A stretch of 64,000 bases of DNA from Pseudomonas sp. UBA5706. Its GTDB lineage: Bacteria > Pseudomonadota > Gammaproteobacteria > Pseudomonadales > Pseudomonadaceae. Shown here one piece after another: positions 26,536 through 34,648 of this stretch. The position numbers were made by a program, and so were the translations under genes. The stretch spans positions 334,945 to 398,944 of the forward strand of contig NZ_DIHC01000016.1 in assembly GCF_002419965.1 (NCBI RefSeq), in the 5' to 3' direction. The notes below the pieces were generated by a model. It was given only the letters and a program-made list of their open reading frames with translations. It was not told the origin of the DNA and did no database searches. Positions within the stretch are counted from its first letter, which is position 1. Every line of letters starts with the position of its first letter.

Positions 26536-27600
26536 TCAGGCAGCTGACGCTTGTTCCGTGATCGTCGCCATGTCGATGACGAAGCGGTACTTCACATCGC
26601 CCTTGATCATGCGCTCATATGCTTCGTTGATGTCCTTCATGTGGATCATCTCGATGTCCGAGACGATGCCGTGTTTGGCGCAGAAATCCAGCATTTCCTG
26701 GGTTTCCTGAATGCCCCCTATCAGCGAACCCGCCAGGCTGCGGCGTTTGAAGATCAGGTTGAACACGGTCGGAGATGGATGCGGGCTGTCGGGCGCGCCC
26801 ACCAGTGTCATGGTGCCGTCACGTTTAAGCAAATTAAGGAAGGCATCCAGATCGTGCGGCGCGGCAACAGTGTTCAGGATGAAGTCCAACTGGTTGGCCT
26901 GGGTGGCCATTTCGTCCGGGTTCTTCGACACGATGACTTTATCGGCGCCCAGACGCAGGCCGTCTTCGCGTTTGTTCGGCGAGGTGGTGAATAGCACCAC
27001 GTGAGCGCCCATGGCATGGGCAATCTTCACGGCCATGTGGCCCAGACCGCCGAGGCCAACCACGCCGACCTTGGTGCCGGGGCCGACTTTCCAGTGGTGC
27101 AGAGGCGAGTAGGTGGTAATGCCTGCGCAAAGCAGTGGCGCGACTGCGGCCAGGTTGTCCTTGTGGGAGATTTTCAGAACGAATTTCTCCTTCACCACGA
27201 TCTTGTCGGAATAGCCGCCAAAGGTGTTTTCGCCGCCGAAGACCGGGCCGTTATAGGTGCCGGTGAAACCATTCTCGCAGTACTGCTCCTCGCCTTCGGC
27301 GCAGGATGCGCAGTGCTGGCAGCTGTCGACCATGCAGCCAACACCCGCCATATCACCGACCTTGAATGTCTTGACATTGGCACCTACCGCCGAGACCTTG
27401 CCAACGATTTCATGCCCCGGTACCGAGGGGTAAAGTGTGTTATTCCATTCGTTGCGCGCAGTGTGCAGGTCCGAGTGGCAGACGCCACAATATAAAATGT
27501 CGATCTGCACGTCGTCGGCGCCGGGTTCGCGCCGCTCGATCTGAAATGGCGCCAGTCTGTCGGTGGATTTTTGCGCGGCGTAGCTGTAAGTCTTGATCAT
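26536..27600 (-). CDS. Zinc-dependent NAD(P) alcohol dehydrogenase (YahK/cinnamyl-type)
   Basis: A medium-chain dehydrogenase of 354 residues that interconverts alcohols and aldehydes. Catalytic zinc ligands lie in YCGVCHSDLH and GHEIVG; the structural zinc is held by the four cysteines of CQHCASCAEGEEQYC; the cofactor fold is GVVGLGGLGHMAVK. The overall sequence resembles the YahK/AdhC group that prefers NADPH and aldehyde reduction. The ATG at 27600 follows GGAG by about 10 bases. It lies upstream of and on the same strand as paoABC, 372 bases away, so the two may share an aldehyde-handling role without being a single operon. Confidence 0.9.
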   Translation of the reverse strand: MIKTYSYAAQKSTDRLAPFQIERREPGADDVQIDILYCGVCHSDLHTARNEWNNTLYPSVPGHEIVGKVSAVGANVKTFKVGDMAGVGCMVDSCQHCASCAEGEEQYCENGFTGTYNGPVFGGENTFGGYSDKIVVKEKFVLKISHKDNLAAVAPLLCAGITTYSPLHHWKVGPGTKVGVVGLGGLGHMAVKIAHAMGAHVVLFTTSPNKREDGLRLGADKVIVSKNPDEMATQANQLDFILNTVAAPHDLDAFLNLLKRDGTMTLVGAPDSPHPSPTVFNLIFKRRSLAGSLIGGIQETQEMLDFCAKHGIVSDIEMIHMKDINEAYERMIKGDVKYRFVIDMATITEQASAA

Positions 27601-27703
27601 TTTTTGATCATCTCCCATGGGCAAAAGTTACCGGTATCAGCATTCACAGACAGGCGTGAGCAATTAAAGGTCAATAATTGATCAGCGCGTGTTCGAGGGC
27701 CGT

Positions 27704-27919
27704 TCAAGCGGCCCTGTGTGCGCTGAACACCTTTATTTCAGTGCCCGTGCGCCGATATAAAACAGGGAGTCGGACGAAACGCACGTGAAATGTCGCTAAA
27801 TCCCATTTTTTCCGTCGTTTATAGACAGCAAACACGAATATGGCGCTTGCAACTATCGGTCCGACCCCATAAAGATAGCCCAGTGCCACGCTGGCAATGG
27901 AGCGCCTATGAATTTCCAT
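27704..27919 (-). CDS. Possible small membrane protein
   Basis: A 71-codon frame starting ATG after GGGGACAAG. The peptide begins MEIHRRS and has one hydrophobic segment, ASVALGYLYGVGPIVASAIF, followed by the strongly basic YKRRKKW, a positive-inside pattern for a single-pass protein. I do not recognise it. Its start overlaps the proposed start of the divergent GGDEF-EAL gene by 12 bases; if that gene starts at 28004 instead, the two are cleanly divergent. It could still be a chance frame. Confidence 0.3.
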   Translation of the reverse strand: MEIHRRSIASVALGYLYGVGPIVASAIFVFAVYKRRKKWDLATFHVRFVRLPVLYRRTGTEIKVFSAHRAA

Positions 27920-30793
27920 GTCTTGTCCCCCACTCAGTGGTCGCCAGTTGCCCCGCAACAGGCGTTGCTTCAGACACGCGACGGATCGGAGAACGTGTCA
28001 TCAATGACCGACGAAAGCTCTCTTGAAGCGTTGCTGCAGGCGGCGGCCCTTGCTGCCCCAGGATTGAGCTGGGCGGCTTACCGCGCTAACCAGCACATGC
28101 ACCTGTTGGGACAGGGCGATGCAGCGACCGAGTGGCCCCGACATATCCCCCGAGAGGGGTTCGATGCTTTTTGCCGTGAACATGGCTTGCAGCGATGGGT
28201 CACCGGCCAGGGCGAGACGCCGCTGGGATGGCTGCTGACCCCGGAGCGTGAGTCGGGCAATCCATTTCTGGTCGCGCTGGCAGGCAAACTGGGGCTGCGC
28301 CTGCAGAGCGATGCGTTGGCGCGGGCCCAGGTGACCCAGCGGGTGCTGTACGAGATCACCTACCTGGCCAGTTCGACCCGTGATCGTTCAGCGTTCCTGC
28401 ACGGTGTGCACCAGCAGCTGTCCACGCTGATCGATGCCGAGAACTTCTACATGGCGCTGTATGAGAGCCAGACAGGCAGAATCACATACCCGTATTACAT
28501 CGACATCACCGATGTCGATGCCCTGGAGGCCGAGACCTACGAATTCGTCGATCCGCAGCGGCTGTCGATGACCGGCTACGTGCTGACCACCGAGCAACCG
28601 TTGTTCGTCGATGCGGCTGCCATCGAGCGGGCGAAGGACGCCGAGCGCTTTTACTGCCTGGGCCATCGTCCCGAGTTCTGGATGGGAGTACCACTGAAAA
28701 ACGCCTCGGACGATGTATTCGGCATGCTCGCCATGCAGGTCTATGACATCTCGCGGGTGTACAGCGTCGAGGATCAGGAGCTGTTTATGGTGGTCGCGCG
28801 CCATGTGGCGATGGCGCTGGACCGGATTCTGCATCGCGCGCATTTGGAGGAGACCGTGGCGCGCCGGACACTGGAACTGTCGCGGCTCAACGATGCCCTC
28901 AGGAACGAGGTGGCCGACCGCGAGCGCGCCGAGCATCTGCAAAGCGCGCTGTTTCAGATCACCGAGCTGTCCAGCCAGCCGGGTGACATGGCCGACCTGT
29001 TCAAGAGCCTGCACGGCATCGTCGGCGAGCTGCTGTTCGCGATGAACTTCTACATTGCACTGTTCGATGACGCGACCACCGAAGTGACCTTCCCATACTA
29101 CGTCGACGAACGCCTGACCCGCCGCCCCGACCCGCGCCGTGGCGAGCGCGGGTTCACCGAATACGTGATCCGACAGCGCCGCCCGTGCCTGATCGACAGT
29201 GCCGAAGCGTGGCGCCTGGAAAGCACCGGCGAGATCACCCTGCAAAATGAGGTCAACCGCTCCTGTTCCTGGCTGGGCATTCCGCTGTTCGACGGTGATG
29301 TGGTGCGTGGGGTGCTGGCGGTGCAGAGTTACTCACCTCATGTCAGCTATTCGCTGCGCGACCAGGATTTGCTGACCTTCGTGTCGCGGCACATCGACAC
29401 CGCACTGTCACGGCGCAGCGCTGCCGAGGCGATTCACACCGCCAACCTGCGCCTTGAGGCCCGGGTGCAGGACCGTACCCGGGAACTGGATTACGCCAAC
29501 GCCAAGCTGCAACATGAAAACGCCCACGATTCGCTCACCGGGCTGCCCAATCGCAGCCATCTGCAGCAGCGTCTGCAGGTGGCCTGGGAGGACTTCTGCC
29601 ACCACGGCCACGAACTGGCGGTGATGTTCATTGACCTGGACCGCTTCAAGATGGTCAACGACAGCCTCGGCCATCACTCCGGCGACCTGTTGTTGATTCA
29701 GGCCGCCGACCGTCTGCGCAGTTGCATGCGCGACAGCGACCTGTTGGCGCGGCTGGGCGGCGATGAGTTTGCGGTGCTCGCCTATGCCGCGCCACCGGAC
29801 ATCACAGTGGCCATCGCCGAGCGCATCCTGCTGGCATTCGACGTGCCTTTCTACATCGACGGTCATGCGGTGTTTTCCTCGTGCAGCATCGGCGTGGTCG
29901 GCGCGGATCTGCAATTTCACAAGGAGCCTGCCGACCTGCTGCGCGATGCCGACACGGCGATGTACCGGGTCAAGAACGCCGGGCGCGACAGTTATGCCGT
30001 GTTCAACCAGGAAGTGCGTCGCGAGGTGTCCGATCAGATGGAGCAGGAGGGCGCGCTGCGTAACGCGCTCAAGCGCACCGACGAATTGCTGCCGTATTTC
30101 CAGCCGATCATCGACGTGGCCAGCGGCAAGGTTCTGGCGTTGGAGGCGCTCATTCGCTGGCGGCAGGCTGACGGTCGGGTGATCGCCCCGGGGCACTTCC
30201 TGCCTGCGCTTGAGGGGCTGCGGCTGATCGGCCGGCTGGACTTCTACATGCTGCAGCAAGTAGTAGCGATGCTGGCGCAACCCAGTCACGCTCATTGGCC
30301 CACCGTGCATGTCAATTGTTCCAGTTACAGCATCAGCCGCCCGGAGTTCGCCAGCGAGGTGCTCGGCCTGCTTGCCCTGCATGGCCTGGCGCCTTCGCGC
30401 ATTTGCCTGGAATTGACCGAAGGAGCGCTGGTGGCCGAGCCGGAGCTGGCGCGCCAGGCGATGAAGCATCTGGCCGACAATGGCGTCTCGACCGTGCTCG
30501 ATGACTTCGGCGCGGGGTTCTCATCGCTCAGTTACGTGCATCAGTACCATTTCAGCGGCCTGAAGATCGACAAGTCCTTCACCCTCGAACTGACCACCAG
30601 TTCGCGTAGCCGCGCCATCGTGCGGGCCATCGTACGCATGGCCGAGTCCCTGGGCCTGACGGTGGTCGCCGAAGGTGTAGAAGACGCCGAGACGTTGCAG
30701 CTGCTGCGCGAGATGGGCGCCGGACAGGCTCAAGGCTATTATTTCTCGATGCCGGTGCCCCAGGACAAGCTGGATTTAAGCGCTCTGGTTTGA
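27908..30793 (+). CDS. GAF-GAF-GGDEF-EAL cyclic-di-GMP turnover protein
   Basis: A soluble 961-residue protein that could both make and break c-di-GMP. Two GAF-type sensor domains (about residues 135-310 and 345-510) are joined by coiled coils (LSRLNDALRNEVADRERAE and LEARVQDRTRELDYAN). The cyclase domain has an intact GGDEF (617-621) with an RDSD inhibitory site five residues before it. The phosphodiesterase domain has EALIRW (from 746), ELTEGA, LDDFGAGFSSLSY and KIDKSF, so the catalytic set looks complete. No transmembrane segment is seen. The start is the ATG at 27908, behind GGAG; an alternative ATG at 28004 would remove 32 residues. Confidence 0.9.
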   Translation: MNFHVLSPTQWSPVAPQQALLQTRDGSENVSSMTDESSLEALLQAAALAAPGLSWAAYRANQHMHLLGQGDAATEWPRHIPREGFDAFCREHGLQRWVTGQGETPLGWLLTPERESGNPFLVALAGKLGLRLQSDALARAQVTQRVLYEITYLASSTRDRSAFLHGVHQQLSTLIDAENFYMALYESQTGRITYPYYIDITDVDALEAETYEFVDPQRLSMTGYVLTTEQPLFVDAAAIERAKDAERFYCLGHRPEFWMGVPLKNASDDVFGMLAMQVYDISRVYSVEDQELFMVVARHVAMALDRILHRAHLEETVARRTLELSRLNDALRNEVADRERAEHLQSALFQITELSSQPGDMADLFKSLHGIVGELLFAMNFYIALFDDATTEVTFPYYVDERLTRRPDPRRGERGFTEYVIRQRRPCLIDSAEAWRLESTGEITLQNEVNRSCSWLGIPLFDGDVVRGVLAVQSYSPHVSYSLRDQDLLTFVSRHIDTALSRRSAAEAIHTANLRLEARVQDRTRELDYANAKLQHENAHDSLTGLPNRSHLQQRLQVAWEDFCHHGHELAVMFIDLDRFKMVNDSLGHHSGDLLLIQAADRLRSCMRDSDLLARLGGDEFAVLAYAAPPDITVAIAERILLAFDVPFYIDGHAVFSSCSIGVVGADLQFHKEPADLLRDADTAMYRVKNAGRDSYAVFNQEVRREVSDQMEQEGALRNALKRTDELLPYFQPIIDVASGKVLALEALIRWRQADGRVIAPGHFLPALEGLRLIGRLDFYMLQQVVAMLAQPSHAHWPTVHVNCSSYSISRPEFASEVLGLLALHGLAPSRICLELTEGALVAEPELARQAMKHLADNGVSTVLDDFGAGFSSLSYVHQYHFSGLKIDKSFTLELTTSSRSRAIVRAIVRMAESLGLTVVAEGVEDAETLQLLREMGAGQAQGYYFSMPVPQDKLDLSALV

Positions 30794-31016
30794 ACCTTCC
30801 CAAGCCGGCTTCTGCGCAAGGTGTTTCCGGCAGTGCGGCGAGGGCCTGCCGCTTGCGGTAGCCGCTGTCGGCAAATCCAGGCCAACGTTGCCGCTTTTCT
30901 GCTCCCTGGAGAGCCCCCAGATCCTTGCAGACTGCGTCTTACGGCGGCTGTAACACGATATGGCACCGGTTTTGCTGTGAGTTCCATGGCATCGACAACC
31001 TGAAAGGAGGTGAAAG

Positions 31017-31628
31017 ATGATCATTGGTAACAGTGCCATCCAGCAGTTCGTGTCCAAGGCTGTGGCGCACACGCAATACGACACAGCGGACAAGGACGCG
31101 TACGCCAGCACAATGGCGGGCGCTCAAGCGCAAGTTGCGGCGATTGCGGACAGCACCGACAGCTCGACTCAGAGCAATACCGATCCGGGTTACAACGAGT
31201 CGTTCGCGAAAATGATGGTGAACCTCAAGGCCGCGCTGGCCAATACCACTGCGTCCGTCTCGGATGATGACAAGGCTGGCGCAGCGGCGGCATTCGCTTC
31301 TGGCAGCGACAAGCAAATCGCAGCAACGGACAGTGTGAGCAAAAGCGTCGACAAGCAAATCGCCGCAGTCGACGACAGCGACTCCAGCACATCGGGGGCT
31401 TCATCGGTCAAGGAAGAGTTTCTGGCTTACATGAATCAGAGCGATGCCGATAAGATTCGCCAGCAACTCACCGGCGTGAGCAAGCAAGAGTACGACAGCA
31501 TGACGCCAGAGCAGCAGGCGGCGATAGACAAGAACGTCAACGAACTGCAGAAAGCCCGTCAGGAACAGCAAGTTGCCGAACAGGAGGTTAAGACCCGGAT
31601 CGCCATGGCGAAGGCTGAAATGGCCTGA
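31017..31628 (+). CDS. Unrecognised Ala/Ser/Asp/Gln-rich protein
   Basis: A cysteine-free 203-residue acidic protein that I do not recognise. It is preceded by a near-ideal Shine-Dalgarno, AAAGGAGGTGA, 3 bases before the ATG, so it is very probably translated well. The N-terminal two thirds is Ala/Ser/Asp/Thr-rich and repetitive, with the element DKQIAA occurring twice (around residues 98 and 112). The C-terminal third, from EEFLAYMNQSDADKIRQQL, is predicted helical and ends in a Gln/Glu-rich coiled coil. No classical signal peptide. The first 12 residues lack acidic side chains and Ser makes up about 12% of the first 50, loosely like type III export signals, but no hrp-box is visible. An intrinsic terminator follows, so the gene is a single unit. 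Confidence 0.75.
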   Translation: MIIGNSAIQQFVSKAVAHTQYDTADKDAYASTMAGAQAQVAAIADSTDSSTQSNTDPGYNESFAKMMVNLKAALANTTASVSDDDKAGAAAAFASGSDKQIAATDSVSKSVDKQIAAVDDSDSSTSGASSVKEEFLAYMNQSDADKIRQQLTGVSKQEYDSMTPEQQAAIDKNVNELQKARQEQQVAEQEVKTRIAMAKAEMA

Positions 31629-31663
31629 TGCATACGCCGGGCGGGTTATGTGGGTGACGGATC

Positions 31664-31698
31664 AAAGGGGCAGCGGTTGAGACCGGCTGCCCCTTTTT
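31664..31698 (+). terminator. Intrinsic terminator
   Basis: AAAGGGGCAGC (31664-31674) pairs perfectly with GCTGCCCCTTT (31686-31696), followed by a T-run. It ends the gene at 31017-31628. Confidence 0.9.
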
Positions 31699-31733
31699 AT
31701 GCGTGAACGGACCCTGTAAGTTTCAGAGGCCGG

Positions 31734-32128
31734 TTAGTTTTTTTCCAGCGCAGCGTCCGCCAGAAAGGATGATCGGCGCTGGATGTTGTGGTCGCGCACA
31801 TATTGATCGGTGCGCTGAATGACGAAACCTGGCAGCGTGACGTTGACCTTTTCGGTCTTGCCTAGATAGGGAGTGACCTCGATTCCACCACGCGCCAGCC
31901 CATATCTTCATAGTCGGGATGGTCATGAAGGTTTCTGGCCGACGTGGGCATCGGCAACTTCTGTCCGTGGCTCACCACGTCCTCGAGGCGCATATGGGCG
32001 ATTTCGACAGCGGCTTGATAGGCGTCCTCAAAAGGTGTCACCTGCTGTCACGCATCCGCAATATCGGGGACGTCTATGCCGATGGCGGTGGTCTCGTCGT
32101 CCCATTCGATGGCGATGGGACATTGCAT
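31734..32128 (-). pseudogene. hicB: Broken hicB antitoxin gene
   Basis: Hand translation from the ATG at 32128 gives MQCPIAIEWDDETTAIGIDV, the RNase-H-like N-terminus of HicB antitoxins. Codon 27 is TGA (32048-32050), after which the same frame continues with VTPFEDAYQAAVEIAHMRLE and KLPMPTSARNLHDHPDYEDM. Near 31885-31895 one base appears to be lost, after which a shifted frame resumes VTPYLGKTEKVNVTLPGFVI and the arc-type C-terminus QRRSSFLADAALEKN before TAA at 31734. So the gene carries a premature stop and a frameshift and cannot make full-length antitoxin. No hicA toxin is present in the 60 bases upstream of its start, where it would normally be. Confidence 0.8.
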
Positions 32129-32188
32129 GATGTGCGCCTACGGGAGGCTGAAAGCTAAGCCGAGTTGCTACAGAAACGGCCAACTGCC

Positions 32189-33127
32189 TTAAATCACCTC
32201 ACCCCGATACGGCAGGTCCGGCCCCACCCGCGTGCAGGTGACTGCCGCCGCAGCCACGGCAAACTCGAGCATGCCGGTCAGCGTCTCGCGGCTTAACGTC
32301 GGCAGACTGGCGGGGGTGTCGAGTTCGCGTTCGGTAAGGAAGGCGATCAGCGCGGCCTGGAAGGTGTCTCCGGCGCCCACGGTGTCGGCGGTTTTGACTT
32401 CCCGTGACGGCACCGACCACTGGCCCAGGTTGCGGGTGAAGACCGTGGCGCCTTCGCGACCGCGGGTCATGATCACCAGTTGGCAGTTGTGCTGCAGCCA
32501 GCCTTTGGCCACGGTTTCGGGATCTGCGTCCGGGTAGAGGAGGTGCAGGTCTTCGTCACTGACCTTGATGATGTGGGCATGCTCGGCGAATTTGGCCACC
32601 TGCCCGCGCCACAGGTCGATGCTCGGCGCGGGGTTCAGGCGCACGTTGGGGTCCAAGGTGATCAGCCGCCGGTTGCTTTCCCGTTGCACCAGCGTCAGCA
32701 GCGCGTCGGCGACCGGCTGCACGACCAGGGAGAACGAACCGACATGCAAGCCGCGTACGTTGGCGTCAAGGGTCGGCAACTGCTCAATGGTCAGCAACCG
32801 ATCGGCGCAGCCTTCGCCGCGGAAGCTGTATTGCGGTGAGCCATCGGGGCCCACCGCGACCATCGACAGGGTGGTCGGTGCGTCAACCTGGATCAGGAAA
32901 TCATCGCGCACGCCTTCTTCCTTTAGCACTGTCGCCAGGCGCTTGCCCAGGTAATCGGTGGAAATGCCGGCGAAAAACCCGGCCTCGACTCCCAGGCGGC
33001 GCAAGCCCACTGCGACGTTGAACGGCGAGCCGCCGGCAATGGCCTGAAAGCCCAGTTTGTTCGTTTGACCGCTGCTGTCCGGCTGACTGAAAAAGTCGAA
33101 CAGTGCTTCGCCACAGACCAGATACAT
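32189..33127 (-). CDS. mtlZ: Fructokinase (PfkB family) of the mannitol operon
   Basis: Phosphorylates the fructose made from mannitol by MtlD, using ATP. The 312-residue PfkB-family kinase starts MYLVCGEALFDFFSQ, with GGAG upstream, and has GGSPFNVAVGLRRLG and the C-terminal catalytic signature DTVGAGDTFQAAL (Asp base). A much longer open frame extends upstream but overlaps mtlY and lacks family sequence. It is the last gene of the mtl operon, 32 bases after mtlY, as in other fluorescent pseudomonads. No terminator is evident before the hicB remnant. Confidence 0.92.
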   Translation of the reverse strand: MYLVCGEALFDFFSQPDSSGQTNKLGFQAIAGGSPFNVAVGLRRLGVEAGFFAGISTDYLGKRLATVLKEEGVRDDFLIQVDAPTTLSMVAVGPDGSPQYSFRGEGCADRLLTIEQLPTLDANVRGLHVGSFSLVVQPVADALLTLVQRESNRRLITLDPNVRLNPAPSIDLWRGQVAKFAEHAHIIKVSDEDLHLLYPDADPETVAKGWLQHNCQLVIMTRGREGATVFTRNLGQWSVPSREVKTADTVGAGDTFQAALIAFLTERELDTPASLPTLSRETLTGMLEFAVAAAAVTCTRVGPDLPYRGEVI

Positions 33128-33159
33128 AGGGACTCCATTAAGGGCTGACGGGCTGCCCG

Positions 33160-34641
33160 TCAAACGCTCTGCAATTGATCGCGATAGTGCTGATAGACCG
33201 CATGATAGGCCGTTACGTGTTCGGCCAGCGGTTGGGTTTCGCTGCTGGCGTCGAGGCTGACGCAACGCTCGCACAGCACCTGCAGCGGCTCGCCGTCGCC
33301 CTCGGCATGGGAGTGACACCAGGCCGCCTGAATCGCCGCGCCCAAGGCTGCGGCTTCGCTGCCGTTAGTGCAGATGACCGGGGTGTCCATGATGTCGGCG
33401 ACGATCTGGCGCCACACCGCGCTTTTCGCGCCGCCGCCGATCAGGCGAATGCTGTCGCTCTTGATGCCGCTGTCGCGCAGCAGGTCCAGACCGTAGCGCA
33501 GGCCGAAGGTAGTGCCTTCCACCGCCGCCCGGCACAGATTGGCTTGGCTCAGGTTGGTGCTGTCCAGCCCCAGGATGCTCCCAGTGGCGTGGGGCAGGGC
33601 GGGCACCCGTTCGCCATTGAGGAATGGCAGCATCAGCACCCCCTGTGCGCCAATGGGCGCGCAGGCGATGGCAGCGTTGAACGCGTCGATGTCGAGCCCG
33701 AACAGCTCGCGGATAGCGCTGGTGGCGTTGGTCAGGTTCATGGTGCAGATCAGTGGCAACCAGCCCCCTGACGACGAGCAAAAGGTCGCCACCGAAGGTT
33801 GGGCGCTGACGTTACCTGCGTCGGCGAAGGCATACACCGTGCCCGATGAGCCCAGGCTCATGGTGATCGAGCCTGGTGCGATGTTGCCGGTGCCGATGGC
33901 GCCCATCATGTTATCGCCACCACCGCTGGATACGATGGCATCGGGGTTCAGGCCCAGGCGTTCGGCAATCGCCGGCAGGATCCTGCCCACCGCCTCATGG
34001 GCCTGAAGCAACTCAGGCAATGCCCTGACCAAGCGGCCGCTTGGGTCGATGTGATGCAGGATGTCGTAGTCCCATTGGCGGCTGCGCACGTTGAAATAAC
34101 CGGTGCCGGACGCGTCGCCGAATTCGCTGCAGCAGCGTCCGGTCAGCCAGTAATTGAGAAAGTCGTGGGGCAACAGAATTTTGTCGATCCGGGCGAACAG
34201 CTCAGGGAACTGCTCCTTGGTCCAAAGCAACTTGGAGACGGTATAGCCCGGCGCAATAGCAACGCCCAGACGTTCCAGCGAACCGGCTTCGCCACCCAGA
34301 TAGTCCAGCAAACGATCGTTCTCGGCAGCCGATTCGGTATCGCACCAGAGCTTGGCCGGGCGCAGCACATGGCCCAGCTCGTCAATCATCACCAGACCGT
34401 GTTGCTGGCCGGATACACCGATGCCCTGAATCTGGGCGCCCGTGATCCCTGCCTGCTGCAGCGCAGATGCGCTGGCCTGTTCGAACGCATTAAGCCATTG
34501 CTGCACATCCTGCTCGCGACGCCCGTTGGCGCCGCCGATCATCTGGTGCGCGGCCGAGCCTTCGCCCAGAACCTTGCCGCTGACGGCGTCAAGCACAATT
34601 GCCTTGGTGCCTTGGGTGCCGCAATCGATGCCGAGAAACAT
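33160..34641 (-). CDS. mtlY: Xylulokinase
   Basis: FGGY-family sugar kinase of 493 residues that phosphorylates D-xylulose, the product of D-arabitol oxidation by MtlD. The start MFLGIDCGTQGTKAIVLD follows AGGTGAG; the N-terminal DCGTQGTK is the phosphate-binding loop, and the second FGGY signature appears as GTTFGLRYGLDLL with IRLIGGGAKSAVWRQIVAD in the ATP domain. It begins 7 bases after mtlD ends, so translation is probably linked. Its presence shows the operon serves arabitol as well as mannitol. Confidence 0.92.
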   Translation of the reverse strand: MFLGIDCGTQGTKAIVLDAVSGKVLGEGSAAHQMIGGANGRREQDVQQWLNAFEQASASALQQAGITGAQIQGIGVSGQQHGLVMIDELGHVLRPAKLWCDTESAAENDRLLDYLGGEAGSLERLGVAIAPGYTVSKLLWTKEQFPELFARIDKILLPHDFLNYWLTGRCCSEFGDASGTGYFNVRSRQWDYDILHHIDPSGRLVRALPELLQAHEAVGRILPAIAERLGLNPDAIVSSGGGDNMMGAIGTGNIAPGSITMSLGSSGTVYAFADAGNVSAQPSVATFCSSSGGWLPLICTMNLTNATSAIRELFGLDIDAFNAAIACAPIGAQGVLMLPFLNGERVPALPHATGSILGLDSTNLSQANLCRAAVEGTTFGLRYGLDLLRDSGIKSDSIRLIGGGAKSAVWRQIVADIMDTPVICTNGSEAAALGAAIQAAWCHSHAEGDGEPLQVLCERCVSLDASSETQPLAEHVTAYHAVYQHYRDQLQSV

Positions 34642-34648
34642 GCTCACC

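Noticed and set aside
30794..31016. hrp-box upstream of the unrecognised protein at 31017
   Set aside because: GAACCTTCCC at about 30790 resembles the first half, but no CCAC half follows at the right spacing.
31723..31926. 67-codon minus-strand frame as an intact small gene
   Set aside because: It is an out-of-frame reading across the hicB remnant; the antitoxin frame explains the sequence better.
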